A program made the translations under genes and the position numbers. Under the pieces are notes generated by a model. That model was given only the letters and a program-made list of their open reading frames with translations, was not told the DNA's origin and did no database searches. Shown here piece after piece: positions 10,420 through 19,329 of a stretch of DNA of 64,000 bases. The DNA is from Alphaproteobacteria bacterium (GTDB taxonomy: Bacteria; Pseudomonadota; Alphaproteobacteria; UBA8366; Aestuariispiraceae). The number at the start of each line of letters is the position of its first letter. Position 1 is the stretch's first letter. The stretch covers positions 430,268-494,267 of the forward strand of contig JASJDC010000001.1 in NCBI GenBank assembly GCA_030065235.1, given 5' to 3'.

Positions 10420-10956
10420 ATGGACATACAATTTCTTGTCAAGCTGACGTCCAGAGCGTGGTCGGTGAAAATACTAGCGTTGATGCACGACGGCGTTCCG
10501 GGCCGCCAAGCGCCGCTTCTCGCCGCCTCGGGCGCCAGTCGGACCGCGTTCGCACAGAGCCTTGAGCATCTGACAAGCCTTGGTTTGCTGGAAAGGAACC
10601 CGGGTCACGGCCATCCGCTGAGGCCAGAGTTTCGACTGACCGCGCAGGGCGTGGAAATCGCATCGACCGCCTATCGGATAGAAGCGGCGGCGCCCGTTTC
10701 CCTAGACGCCGTGTTGTTGCGTCGAATGTGGACCATTCCTGTCCTGGCGGTGACCCGAAGGCCGAAATTCTTTACAGAGATAAAGAGAGACCTCGCGCCA
10801 GTCACGGATCGCGCCTTGTCAAACTCGCTTCAACAGCTTCACAAGCGGGAATGGATAGCGCGACAGGTCAACGTGGAAATGCGTCCGCCTCGGCCGTTCT
10901 ATCAGGTCGTAAATGACGGCGCGCGGATCAGCGATGCGGTGGACCTGGCCGGATAA
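10420..10956 (+). CDS. HxlR-family winged-helix regulator with two tandem HxlR-like units
   Basis: 178 aa, longer than the usual 110-130 aa of HxlR proteins. A first winged helix (about 5-75) has WSVKILALMHDG and a FAQSLEHLTSLGLLERN recognition region; a second unit (about 98-175) repeats it with MWTIPVLAVTRRPKFFTEIK and ALSNSLQQLHKREWIARQ. So a single chain may mimic the normal dimer. The ATG at 10420 lacks a clear ribosome site and directly follows the palindrome. Divergent partner: VOC protein. Confidence 0.8.
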   Translation: MDIQFLVKLTSRAWSVKILALMHDGVPGRQAPLLAASGASRTAFAQSLEHLTSLGLLERNPGHGHPLRPEFRLTAQGVEIASTAYRIEAAAPVSLDAVLLRRMWTIPVLAVTRRPKFFTEIKRDLAPVTDRALSNSLQQLHKREWIARQVNVEMRPPRPFYQVVNDGARISDAVDLAG

Positions 10957-11045
10957 GAACCGGCAGGCGATGAGCGGTGATCGACTGATCACGGGCGCCG
11001 AACCCCAGCGTTTCTATTCCATGGCAATCGACAGGGTTTGAGGCC

Positions 11046-11861
11046 TCAGCCATTCTTTGGTTGGGAGGCGCCCGCTTTCTCGGCCTGTTTGGCCCGGTCC
11101 CATCCGGCGTCCATTTCTTCGAGCGTGTAGTCCGACAGCCCACGCCCGTCCGCGGTCAGGGCCGTTTCCATTTGCTGAAATCGCGCGATGAACTTTCGAT
11201 TCGTCCGCTCCAGCGCTTTTTCCGGATCGACGCCGAGCAGGCGGGCCAGATTGGCGACGACGAACAGAACATCCCCCATCTCATCTTCGAGCCGGTCCGG
11301 GTCGGCGCCGTTGTCGATCTCAGTTCGCAGCTCGCCCACTTCCTCGTCCAGCTTTTCCAGAACGGCGGCTGCATCAGGCCAGGTGAATCCCACCCGCGCC
11401 GCGCGCTTGGAGAGCTTTTCGGCGCGCATCAGGGCGGGCAGGGACAGCGCAACCCCGTCTAGAACGCTTGAGTCCTGACCCTTTTCCGCGCGTTCGCGCG
11501 CCTTCACCTGCTCCCAGGTCTCCGTAACACCGGCGGCGTCGCCGCGTTCCTGCTCGCCGAAAACATGCGGGTGGCGACGGACCATCTTGTCCGCGATGCC
11601 GGCGGCCACATCCTCGAACCTGAATGCGTTCCGCTCCTCGGCCATGCGCGCGTGGAAGACGACCTGGAGCAGAAGATCGCCCAACTCGTCCCGCAGCTCC
11701 GTCATATCGCCGCGATGGATGGCGTCGGCCACTTCATAGGCTTCTTCGATCGTATAGGGCGCGATGGTCGAGAAATCCTGCTCCAAGTCCCAGGGGCAAC
11801 CGGTCTCGGGCGTCCGCAGGGCGGCCATGACATCAAGCAGGCGGTTCAGGGAGTCGCTCAT
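11046..11861 (-). CDS. mazG: Nucleoside triphosphate pyrophosphohydrolase MazG
   Basis: 271 aa, full-length two-domain MazG. It hydrolyses NTPs to NMP and PPi and helps clear aberrant nucleotides. The N-terminal domain has CPWDLEQDFSTIAPYTIEEAYEV and the metal motif ELRDELGDLLLQVVFHARMAEE; a second EExxE-type motif is EEVGELRTEIDNGADPDRLEDEMGD. The start ATG 11861 lies 21 bases after the preceding aminotransferase gene's stop on the same strand, so they may share a transcript. Confidence 0.93.
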   Translation of the reverse strand: MSDSLNRLLDVMAALRTPETGCPWDLEQDFSTIAPYTIEEAYEVADAIHRGDMTELRDELGDLLLQVVFHARMAEERNAFRFEDVAAGIADKMVRRHPHVFGEQERGDAAGVTETWEQVKARERAEKGQDSSVLDGVALSLPALMRAEKLSKRAARVGFTWPDAAAVLEKLDEEVGELRTEIDNGADPDRLEDEMGDVLFVVANLARLLGVDPEKALERTNRKFIARFQQMETALTADGRGLSDYTLEEMDAGWDRAKQAEKAGASQPKNG

Positions 11862-11882
11862 AAAAGGTCCATGTTGGCGCGG

Positions 11883-13058
11883 TTAAGGGCGGGCGAACCG
11901 GGCGAGGGCGGCCATCAAGGCCGCGATATCCGCCTCATCATTGTAGGCGTGCAGCGATATCCGCAGCTTGCCGGCGCGCGCCGAGATGAAGACGCCATTG
12001 TCCTTCATATCTTGGGCGGCCCTTTTCGCGTCCGCCGCCTCGATGACGGTGATCCCGGCGCGGCGGCCTTGGACGCGCGGCGAAACGATCCTGTAGCCCG
12101 CAGCTTCCAACTCGCCATGCAGCCGGTCCGTCAGCGACGCGATGCGGGACTCGATCGCGGCGACGCCGTAGCGCTCGAACAGTTTCAGCGTCTCGCCCAA
12201 GGCGAGCACAGCCGGGATCGGCGGGTGGCCAAGCTCGAGCTCTTTCGCGGCGCCGGTTGCGGTCAGCCGGTCGGCGATCAGCAGGTTGGGCTCCGCCGCC
12301 GTGCGCCAGCCGGCCGCCGGGTAGCCATATTCCTCCAACAACCCATCGCGCAGATACAGAACGCCCGCACCATAGCCCGCCGCCGCCCATTTATAGAGCG
12401 AGAAGGCCATCGCATCGATCCGTTGGGCCCGCACATCGATCGGCGTTACGCCGAAAGACTGGGTGACGTCGAGGATGAGCCCCAATTCATGCCGGTCGGC
12501 GAGGGCGCGCAAAGCGTCGAGATCAAGCCGCACGCCGCTGCTATACTGAACATGGCTGGCCAAAAGCCAGCGGATCGACGGGTCGAGGGCGTCAATTTCT
12601 TCTAGTGATCCGTCCGGCGCAATCGGCAGGGTCTGAAGCGGCGCGCCGCGATTGAGCCAGGCGAGCGAGACGCTGGGAAATTCATCGGACGGGGCGAGGG
12701 CGCCCGCCTCCGGTCCGGCCAGCATCGCCGCCACATGGTTCAAACCGAGCGAGGCGTGCTGCACGAAGGCGATTTCATGCGGCGCTGCATTCAGCATTCC
12801 CGCCAGGCGCGCGCGGGTCTCGTCCGCCGCCGCGACCCAATCGGCCCATTTCAGATCGCCGTAATCCAGGCTCTCCTGATAGTACCGCTGTCCGGCGGCG
12901 GCGGCTGCGCGCGGGATCGGCCCGCCGCCCGCCGCGTTCAGATACGTGATCCGGTCGAGCGCCGGAAACTCAGCGCGAAACGCTTCCCAATCCAAGCGGC
13001 GCCCATCGCTGTCGGACGACTCTTTCAGCTCGGCCTCAACGTTTGCTCTCATATCCAT
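11883..13058 (-). CDS. Class V aminotransferase / cysteine desulfurase-like PLP enzyme
   Basis: 391 aa. PLP features are all visible: the small-residue phosphate site near QHASLG, the pyridine-binding aspartate in LILDVTQSFG, and the Schiff-base lysine in MAFSLYKWAAAGYGAG. Family members include isopenicillin N epimerase-like and kynureninase-like enzymes; a free active-site cysteine expected for a desulfurase is not obvious, so a racemase or lyase role is more likely. Its 5' end overlaps the 3' end of cfa by 23 bases, indicating coupled expression. Confidence 0.8.
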   Translation of the reverse strand: MDMRANVEAELKESSDSDGRRLDWEAFRAEFPALDRITYLNAAGGGPIPRAAAAAGQRYYQESLDYGDLKWADWVAAADETRARLAGMLNAAPHEIAFVQHASLGLNHVAAMLAGPEAGALAPSDEFPSVSLAWLNRGAPLQTLPIAPDGSLEEIDALDPSIRWLLASHVQYSSGVRLDLDALRALADRHELGLILDVTQSFGVTPIDVRAQRIDAMAFSLYKWAAAGYGAGVLYLRDGLLEEYGYPAAGWRTAAEPNLLIADRLTATGAAKELELGHPPIPAVLALGETLKLFERYGVAAIESRIASLTDRLHGELEAAGYRIVSPRVQGRRAGITVIEAADAKRAAQDMKDNGVFISARAGKLRISLHAYNDEADIAALMAALARFARP

Positions 13059-14190
13059 TCGGCAGATGTCCCTTGGCGTAGATCAGCTGCCACACATGGA
13101 TGTCGCCGACCGCGAAATTCGCGGCGCAGATCCGGAGATAATAGTCCCACATCCGCCGAAAGGTTTCCTCGGAACCCCAGATCCGGGGCCGTCCTTCCGC
13201 ATTGCCGCTGCGCCGCCAATAGGAGTCGAAATTGTCGGCCCATGCAAGCAGGGTCGGGGTGTAATGAACCCCGATATTGTGCAGATCGTGGAGCGGTAGA
13301 AGGCTCTCCGACGATTCCGACAATTGCCTCATCGAGGGGATCACGCCGCCGGGGAATATGTAGCGCGAGATCCAGGCGTCGGCGCTGGCGGTTGTCACAT
13401 TGTTGCCAATCGTATGCAGCAGGAAAAGGCCCTGGTCCCGCATCGACTGCTCGGCCGTCTCGAATAGAGCGCGGTAATTTCGATAGCCGACATGCTCGAT
13501 CATGCCGACCGAGACGATCTTGTCGAACGGCCCGCCATGCGCGTCGGCGGAGAACTCGCGATAGTCGCAGAGCACGAATTCGACATTCTCGTTTTCGCAA
13601 AACCGCTCGGCATAGTCCGCCTGTTCCTTGGCGATGGTCAGGCCGACGACCTGAACGTCGTACTGTTCCGCCATATATTTGGCGAGGCCGCCCCAGCCGC
13701 AGCCGATATCCAGCACGCGCTCGCCTGGTTTCAATTCCAGCTTGCGGCAGATCAGGTCGTATTTGGCGTATTGCGCGTCGTCGAGTGTGTCCGCCTTGGC
13801 CCAATAGCCGCAGGTATAGGCCATGGATGGGCCCAACATTTCTTCGAACATCTCGTTGCTGAGATTGTAATGCGCGTCCGCCATGCTGCGCGCCTGTCGC
13901 GGCGTCTGGACGTTGGTCAGCTTGGCTTTGACGAAGGCGAGGCTGGTGCGCAGCCCCGCATGGCGGTAGGCCTTGATCTTGGATGATTTCAGGAGGCGCT
14001 TGAAAAAGCCGACCAGATCCGGGCAATCCCACCAGCCGTCCATATAAGACTCACCAAGGCCGAGCGAGCCTTCGGCCACGATCCGGTCATAGGTCCTGTC
14101 GTTATGGATGCGCATATCCCATGACCGATCGCCGTTCAGCGCGACGTCAACTTCATTGCATATATCTTGAACGATCTCCTGTGCGGACAT
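13036..14190 (-). CDS. cfa: Cyclopropane-fatty-acyl-phospholipid synthase
   Basis: 384 aa, SAM-dependent methyltransferase that cyclopropanates membrane lipid double bonds. The SAM-binding motif is VLDIGCGWGGLAKYMAE, followed by GLTIAKEQ, VSVGMIEHVG and the family-typical YIFPGGVIPS. The N-terminal ESYMDGWWDCPDL is also characteristic. ATG 14190 is preceded by GGAGGG with correct spacing; an upstream in-frame TTG at 14208 is before the ribosome site and is rejected. Overlaps the downstream aminotransferase by 23 bases. Confidence 0.93.
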   Translation of the reverse strand: MSAQEIVQDICNEVDVALNGDRSWDMRIHNDRTYDRIVAEGSLGLGESYMDGWWDCPDLVGFFKRLLKSSKIKAYRHAGLRTSLAFVKAKLTNVQTPRQARSMADAHYNLSNEMFEEMLGPSMAYTCGYWAKADTLDDAQYAKYDLICRKLELKPGERVLDIGCGWGGLAKYMAEQYDVQVVGLTIAKEQADYAERFCENENVEFVLCDYREFSADAHGGPFDKIVSVGMIEHVGYRNYRALFETAEQSMRDQGLFLLHTIGNNVTTASADAWISRYIFPGGVIPSMRQLSESSESLLPLHDLHNIGVHYTPTLLAWADNFDSYWRRSGNAEGRPRIWGSEETFRRMWDYYLRICAANFAVGDIHVWQLIYAKGHLPNGYESKR

Positions 14191-14431
14191 ATCGACCCTC
14201 CCACGCAAATTGTCCTATCCGTTGGGCGCAATTGAGCCTTTCCGCCTTAACGGTAAGAAATCAGGCGCGGGTTGTTAAGCTTTTTCGAGCATCTTTTGAC
14301 TAATCGTGCGGGCCGTCTGCGATAATCGATAGGGTTCGGTGTCGTTCCTTACACTCCTGTCACAACGGTGAGAGGAGGCCTGTGGTTCTTGAAGCTCCTT
14401 CGGGCATTCAGCCAAAAAGGAGGCGCAAATA

Positions 14432-14827
14432 ATGAAACGAACACCGGTCAATCCATGGGCCTGGTCTCTGAACCATGGCTACAACCAGGCGGAACTCGTG
14501 GAAGGCGCGTCGCGACGCCTGATTTGCGCAGGCCAAACAGCCGTCGACGGCGAGGGGGCGCCGCAACATCCTGGAGACATGCGCGGCCAAATCGCGTTGG
14601 CGCTCGACAATCTGGAATCCGTCCTGGAAGCGGCGGATATGGGGCTCGCCAATGTCGTTCGGCTGGGCCTTTACACGACTGATGTGGACGAAGCCCTGAA
14701 ACATTTTGATATTCTCGGCGCGCGCTTCGGACCCTTGAATGCGGCGCCGCCGATGACCCTGCTAGGCGTCTCGCGGCTGGCGATTCCGCCGCTTATGTTC
14801 GAGATCGAGGCTGAAGCGCTTGGTTAA
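14432..14827 (+). CDS. RidA/YjgF/YER057c-family protein
   Basis: 131 aa, single Rid domain. RidA enzymes hydrolyse reactive enamine/imine intermediates made by PLP enzymes. Conserved elements include ICAGQTAVDGEG, the GQIALALDNLESVLEAADM helix and RLGLYTTDVD. The family's C-terminal arginine-glutamate region is altered (SRLAIPPLMFEIEAEAL keeps the E), so it may be a Rid subgroup other than RidA. AAGGAGG at 14417-14423 gives a strong start. It lies near a class V PLP enzyme on the other strand. Confidence 0.85.
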   Translation: MKRTPVNPWAWSLNHGYNQAELVEGASRRLICAGQTAVDGEGAPQHPGDMRGQIALALDNLESVLEAADMGLANVVRLGLYTTDVDEALKHFDILGARFGPLNAAPPMTLLGVSRLAIPPLMFEIEAEALG

Positions 14828-14889
14828 ACAAGGTCAGGCTCGCGACGTCGCCGCCGGCTTGTGCTACAAACAGGCGGTCAAGCGGTAGC

Positions 14890-15624
14890 GTGCGAGCGTA
14901 TCCGATGCGGCGGGCCGAACGACTGTTCAGATTGGTGAATGAGCTGCGGACCCGGCATGTCAGCCGGGCCCATGACCTTGCCGAGCGGTTCGAAGTCAGC
15001 GTCAGCACGATCTATCGCGACATCGCCCATCTGCAGGGCTCCGGCCTGCCGATCGAGGGCGAGGCTGGCGTTGGATACATGCTTCGGCCCGGCTTCGACC
15101 TGCCGGCCATGACCTTCACCCACGATCAAATTGACGCGTTGGCCGTCGGCCTGTCCTTTGTCGAGAGCGCCGGTGATCCGACGCTTGCGGCGGCGGCGCG
15201 CGAGACGCGGGCCAAGATCCAGGCGAACCTGCCAGCTCCGGAAGAGCGCAAGCTCGCCGACGCGCCTTATTTCAGCCTGCAGAAGCGAAACGACGCAGCG
15301 CGGGATGTGGGGTTGGTGCGTGAAGCGATCAGGCGGCGTCAGGTTCTGCGGATTCGTTATCGCAATGGGGAAGGGCGCCCGTCCGAACGGCAGGTACGCC
15401 CACTGGTCGTCTGGAATCTAACCGACGGCTGGATGTTCTCCGCCTGGTGCGAATTACGGGGAGATTTCCGGACCTTCCGCTTTGATCGTCTTTCATCAAT
15501 CTCTACGACCGATGACATTTACATGGAGGACAAAGCCACCGGGCTGCGCGCATTCCTAGCAAAAGAACGCCGCGAAGCGAAATGTCGTGTTGGCGCACCG
15601 CCTTCGCCCCTAAATCGTCTCTAA
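14890..15624 (+). CDS. YafY-type regulator: HTH_11 plus WYL domain
   Basis: 244 aa. The N-terminal winged helix RRAERLFRLVNELRTRHVSR..LAERFEVSVSTIYRDIAHLQ is followed by GEAGVGYMLRPGFDLPAMTF and a WYL domain (about 135-220) in which the WYL triplet is replaced by VLRIRYRNGEGRPSERQVRPLVVW..TDGWMFSAWCELRGDFRTFRFDRL. WYL domains sense small ligands or nucleic acid. The start may be GTG 14890 or ATG 14905; no clear ribosome site decides. Two unit sequence here are split by dots and are not continuous. Confidence 0.83.
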   Translation: MRAYPMRRAERLFRLVNELRTRHVSRAHDLAERFEVSVSTIYRDIAHLQGSGLPIEGEAGVGYMLRPGFDLPAMTFTHDQIDALAVGLSFVESAGDPTLAAAARETRAKIQANLPAPEERKLADAPYFSLQKRNDAARDVGLVREAIRRRQVLRIRYRNGEGRPSERQVRPLVVWNLTDGWMFSAWCELRGDFRTFRFDRLSSISTTDDIYMEDKATGLRAFLAKERREAKCRVGAPPSPLNRL

Positions 15625-15637
15625 AAAGCCCCATGGC

Positions 15638-15931
15638 TCAGGCGCCAACCTTAAGAAAATCCAGCTCTGGGACCGAGCGTTTCGGATCCATCTCTACCGT
15701 CTCGGCCGCCACAACGCAGTGCGCGACAAAAGGGTCCGACGCGATTCGCGCTTCGTAGTTCGTCGGCGCCTCACCCCGCGCCAGAATGACGCCGCCCGCC
15801 GCCGGTTTGATCGACCCAACAGCGAGGAAAACACCGTCGCTGAAGCCCTTGGCGATCCACCGATTGTGCGCGTCCATGAATTCAGCGGCTTTGGATTTGT
15901 TCCCAGCGAACCGTAGAAATGTAATGAACAT
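15638..15931 (-). CDS. YciI-family protein
   Basis: 97 aa dimeric alpha-beta barrel protein related to YciI and muconolactone isomerase. MFITFLRFAGNKSKAAEFMDAHNRWI and the catalytic-type histidine/aspartate pair (DAHNRW; SDPFVAHCVV) fit the family. Function is unknown. It sits 9 bases downstream of the TetR gene on the same strand, so both probably form one unit under TetR control. Confidence 0.8.
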   Translation of the reverse strand: MFITFLRFAGNKSKAAEFMDAHNRWIAKGFSDGVFLAVGSIKPAAGGVILARGEAPTNYEARIASDPFVAHCVVAAETVEMDPKRSVPELDFLKVGA

Positions 15932-15940
15932 CGGATCCCC

Positions 15941-16516
15941 CTAGTCACCTTGCAACTTAAGCGTATCCAGCCAGTCGGCGATACCGGCCGCCTCTCTATG
16001 GATGAAGGCGTCATCTCGAAATGCGGCGGCGATAGAGGCCACACCCTGCGACCAAGACAGAACATGCAGCGCGTGCGCCTCGGCCTGTTTGCCGGCGCCA
16101 AGCGCCCTGAACTGGCTGGTCAGCCAATCTCTGAATAACGCGAAAATCTCGGTCGCCCGGCCGTGCGCGGCGTGGTTCAGTTTCGCAAGCTCGGCGCTTA
16201 GGGTTCCAACAGGACAACCGAACGCCATGATCTTGTCGCGGTTGACGATCAAAATCCGAACAAAACACAGGATTCTGTTTCGGGGCGCGGGGCTCGTATC
16301 TTCCCACGCGCTCAGCATCGCCCACGTTTTGTCGAGCCGGTACGCGATGACCGCATCCAAGATTTCATCTTTAGTTCTGAAATGGTGGTAGAAATTGCCG
16401 CGCGACAAACCGAGAGCCGCCGCGATGTCGGCGAAGGATGTCGCTTCGAAACCGACCTCGTAGAAGAGGGTGTCGGCTTTCTGGATAATTCGGTTGCGCG
16501 TCGAGACTTTCGGCAT
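15941..16516 (-). CDS. TetR/AcrR-family regulator
   Basis: 191 aa. The N-terminal helix-turn-helix (about 8-55) reads IIQKADTLFYEVGFEATSFADIAAALGLSRGNFYHHFRTKDEI, a classic TetR DNA-binding domain, followed by an all-helical ligand domain. A perfect palindrome 38 bases upstream of its start suggests self-repression together with the YciI gene behind it. Confidence 0.9.
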   Translation of the reverse strand: MPKVSTRNRIIQKADTLFYEVGFEATSFADIAAALGLSRGNFYHHFRTKDEILDAVIAYRLDKTWAMLSAWEDTSPAPRNRILCFVRILIVNRDKIMAFGCPVGTLSAELAKLNHAAHGRATEIFALFRDWLTSQFRALGAGKQAEAHALHVLSWSQGVASIAAAFRDDAFIHREAAGIADWLDTLKLQGD

Positions 16517-16554
16517 CGTGACTCGTGCAATCCAACATTTGGCGTCGATGGAGA

Positions 16555-16572
16555 TTAGGACGTTTGTCCTAA
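16555..16572. promoter_or_regulatory. Candidate TetR operator
   Basis: Perfect inverted repeat TTAGGAC-GTTT-GTCCTAA upstream of the TetR-family gene on the minus strand. Size and symmetry are typical of TetR operators. It also lies upstream of the plus-strand nucleotidyltransferase-like gene. Confidence 0.7.
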
Positions 16573-16742
16573 ATTAGTCAAGGTGCATTCGGCGCGCCGA
16601 CAAGCGCAACCCTATGCGTGGTGTTGGCCGACCAATCGGAAGCACAGCCAGCAAGCGGCGTAAGCGGAAAGTTCGCTGGTCTAAAATCTTTACGGCGTTT
16701 ATGTTTTCGATTGATGGAAGGAGGGCGCGAGGGCCGGTCTCA

Positions 16743-17516
16743 ATGCGCGGCGCTGAATTTCGAAAGCGCGGGCCAGTGAACGAAGATACTCAGCCTAGCT
16801 TATTTGATGTTTTGACCCCGGACAACGCCCGCCGCTGTGGGAGGGTGTTAGACAAGCTGGCTGACCATCTGGATCGCTTCGTTCTGGTCGGCGGCTTGGC
16901 TCAGCGCTGTTACCTTTCCACCATGGAGAAGGCGCCAAAACAAGGGGGCCTAAATGACATTGATTTTGCGATAGAACACGCAGCTCTTTTGCCTTCGGCC
17001 CTGAAGGACGAATTCCTCGTTAATCATTTCCATCCGAACGCCACGCCCGGACAGATAATTCTACAGCTGATTGATGAGGATGACGCTGTTCGTATCGACA
17101 TATTCCGAGCAAATCGCGGGGCGGCTTCTCGATCAGTTCCGCATCTTTTCTTCGGCCACCGAGTTAAGGTTCTCTCATTGCAGGACGCCGCCGCGAAAGT
17201 TACGGCGTTGTTGTTGGCCTTGGAAAAAAACGAACAGACGCCGCGAAAGTTCGCCGAGCAGCTTCTGCGTATCATGGCGGTCGTCGATCCGGAAGACGTC
17301 GCACGCGTTTGGCCTATCTACCGGAAGGCGGACCATCCAGAAAAATTCAGTGACGCCGCCGGCCGAGTTGAAAGACTCTTGGCTTCGCATAGGGGCTTCT
17401 TGCGCGTTCCTGTTTTAAACGAGGATCCCGACCATGAGTGTCGCCGGTGTGTTTCCGACGGCCAGTTTAGTCTCGCGGATCGGAAAAGGGTCTTTGCGGT
17501 TATGGGATATGTCTGA
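16743..17516 (+). CDS. Nucleotidyltransferase-like protein (AbiEii-type fold), orphan
   Basis: 257 aa from ATG 16743; an in-frame GTG at 16776 and an ATG at 16614 are alternatives. Residues about 46-76 show FVLVGGLAQRCYL and LNDIDFAIE, the GG plus DxD pattern of minimal nucleotidyltransferases such as AbiEii/AbiGii toxins; the usual arginine-serine step before DxD is replaced by GGLN. A helical C-terminal part follows. No AbiEi-like antitoxin is beside it. The region is less GC-rich than its neighbours, consistent with transfer. Function is inferred from the motif only. Confidence 0.55.
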   Translation: MRGAEFRKRGPVNEDTQPSLFDVLTPDNARRCGRVLDKLADHLDRFVLVGGLAQRCYLSTMEKAPKQGGLNDIDFAIEHAALLPSALKDEFLVNHFHPNATPGQIILQLIDEDDAVRIDIFRANRGAASRSVPHLFFGHRVKVLSLQDAAAKVTALLLALEKNEQTPRKFAEQLLRIMAVVDPEDVARVWPIYRKADHPEKFSDAAGRVERLLASHRGFLRVPVLNEDPDHECRRCVSDGQFSLADRKRVFAVMGYV

Positions 17517-17684
17517 ACCCTGGCCGTGTTTTTTCATGCTCGATACTGTTTGCATAAGGCGTCCTTTAGTCTCGAGCAACTAAGAGGGCCCAATCCATGA
17601 AGTCGGTTCAATGGCCACCCATGGTCTCCAGGAAAAATCGCATAATTTATATTATGGAAAATATTCAGAAGGCTGCAGGCGCTC

Positions 17685-18464
17685 TTATAGACAGAGAACT
17701 TGGCCGTCATACGCAGGTTCGACATTTGCCGGGCATTCCGCTTTCAGTGTCTCGTAGTCCAAATCCACATGCATGTTGGTCAAAAGCGCGCGGTCCGGGC
17801 CCAGGCGATCGATCCATGCCAGGCTGCGCTCGACATGGGCGTGGGACGGATGCGGCCGATAGCGCAGCGCATCGACGATCAAAAGGTCGAGCCCATGCAG
17901 AGCGTCGAATGCCGGCTCGGGGATTTCCGACACGTCCGGGAAATAGCCGACCCGCGCACCGCCCGGCGCCTGAAAGACGAAACCGAGCGCATCGATCCGG
18001 CCATGGCGCACGGTGATGGGCGTCACCCCGACCGCGCTCTCGCCTGCCCCAACGCTGACCGGCGCCGCTAGTTCATTGCCCTGTAGAATGGGCGGATAGT
18101 CTTCTATTTCCTCAAAACAGTAGTCAAAGCGCGCCTCCAAAGCCGCCAGCGTCACCGGGTCCGCATAGACCGGAATCCGGCGCCGCTCGCGCAGAAAGAA
18201 AACCCGCAGATCGTCGATGCCATGCGCTTGGTCCGCATGGAGATGCGTGTAGAACACTGCATCCAACCGGCTGACATTCGCATCAAGCATCTGCTGGCGC
18301 AGGTCCGGCGCCGTATCGACCAGAATCGTCGTGTCGCCGCGCTCGACCAGGATGGAGCAACGCGAGCGCCGGTTTTTCGGGTTCTCCGGATCGCAGGCGC
18401 CCCAATCATTGCCGATGCGCGGCACGCCGCCGGAGGACCCACTGCCGAGGATCGTGACCTTCAT
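17685..18464 (-). CDS. MBL-fold metallohydrolase (PhnP-like)
   Basis: 259 aa. N-terminal VTILGSGSSGGVPRIG..WGACDPENPKNRR is typical of PhnP/LipB-like cyclic phosphodiesterases. Metal ligands appear in FYTHLHADQAHGIDDLR (HxHxDxxHG) with further histidines in ITVRHGRID and MHVDLD. It ends a minus-strand run behind tatD, a common alphaproteobacterial order tmk - holB - metG - tatD - MBL. Substrate unknown; probably a cyclic or phosphodiester metabolite. Confidence 0.85.
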   Translation of the reverse strand: MKVTILGSGSSGGVPRIGNDWGACDPENPKNRRSRCSILVERGDTTILVDTAPDLRQQMLDANVSRLDAVFYTHLHADQAHGIDDLRVFFLRERRRIPVYADPVTLAALEARFDYCFEEIEDYPPILQGNELAAPVSVGAGESAVGVTPITVRHGRIDALGFVFQAPGGARVGYFPDVSEIPEPAFDALHGLDLLIVDALRYRPHPSHAHVERSLAWIDRLGPDRALLTNMHVDLDYETLKAECPANVEPAYDGQVLCL

Positions 18465-18488
18465 GCGGTGAAAGACCCTGCGCCGATG

Positions 18489-19313
18489 CTAAGCGGCGGC
18501 CAAGACTGCGCGCGGCGTTTTGTTGAAGAGCCTGAAGAAGTTCTCGGTTGTCGCCGCCGCCAAGTCGACCTCCGTCACGCCTTTCAGCCCCGCCAACGCC
18601 TGGGCGGTGAAGCGCGTATAGGCCGGCTCGTTCTTCTTGCCGCGTTTCGGGACCGGCGCGAGATAGGGCGAATCCGTTTCCACCAGCAACCGGTCGAGCG
18701 GCGTCTTGGCGACGATGTCACGCAGCGCTTGCGCGGACTTGAAGGTCAGAATGCCCGATATCGACAGCGAGAAGTCAATTTCCAACGCTCTTTCAGCAAC
18801 TTCGATGCCACTGCTGAAACAATGAATGAGGCCGGGAAACGCGCCCTTCGCATATTCCGCTTGCAGAATATCCATCGTGTCGCGATCGGCGTCCCGAGTA
18901 TGCACGACCAGCGGCAGACCGGTCTCGCGCGCCGCCTCGATATGGGCGATGAAAGAGGTCTGCTGCGCCGCGCGCGGGCTGTGTTCGTAATAATAGTCGA
19001 GGCCGGACTCGCCGATCCCAACGACCTTGGGATGCTGCGCCCAGTCGATCAGCTGGTCCGCCGTCACCGCCGGTTCGCGCGCCGCTTCATGCGGGTGGAC
19101 GCCGACGGTGCAGAACACATTCGGGAAGCGCTCGGCGATCCCCAGCACGGTCTCGAATTCCGTCACCTTGGTGCAGATCGTGACCATCGCGGCGACGCCC
19201 GCGCGCTCGGCCCTGGCGACGACTTCGGCGAGGTCCTGGCCGTCGCGCTCCAGATAGTCCAGGTGGCAATGGCTGTCGATGATCGTCGGCAGGGCGTTGG
19301 TATCGCTGTCCAT
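18489..19313 (-). CDS. tatD: TatD-family metal-dependent deoxyribonuclease
   Basis: 274 aa TIM-barrel hydrolase. Metal ligands: IIDSHCHLDYL near the N-terminus, GIGESGLDYYYE, VVHTRDAD, LIHCFSSG and LVETDSPYLAPVP. All signature positions are intact. ATG 19313 sits 17 bases after the metG stop and has GGGAAGGGG upstream; a longer frame into metG is not needed. Likely co-transcribed with metG and the MBL hydrolase. Confidence 0.93.
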   Translation of the reverse strand: MDSDTNALPTIIDSHCHLDYLERDGQDLAEVVARAERAGVAAMVTICTKVTEFETVLGIAERFPNVFCTVGVHPHEAAREPAVTADQLIDWAQHPKVVGIGESGLDYYYEHSPRAAQQTSFIAHIEAARETGLPLVVHTRDADRDTMDILQAEYAKGAFPGLIHCFSSGIEVAERALEIDFSLSISGILTFKSAQALRDIVAKTPLDRLLVETDSPYLAPVPKRGKKNEPAYTRFTAQALAGLKGVTEVDLAAATTENFFRLFNKTPRAVLAAA

Positions 19314-19329
19314 TGGTATCGCCCCTTCC

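Noticed and set aside
17597..18071. Plus-strand frames opposite the MBL hydrolase
   Set aside because: Mirror frames of a gene with a complete HxHxDxxHG motif.
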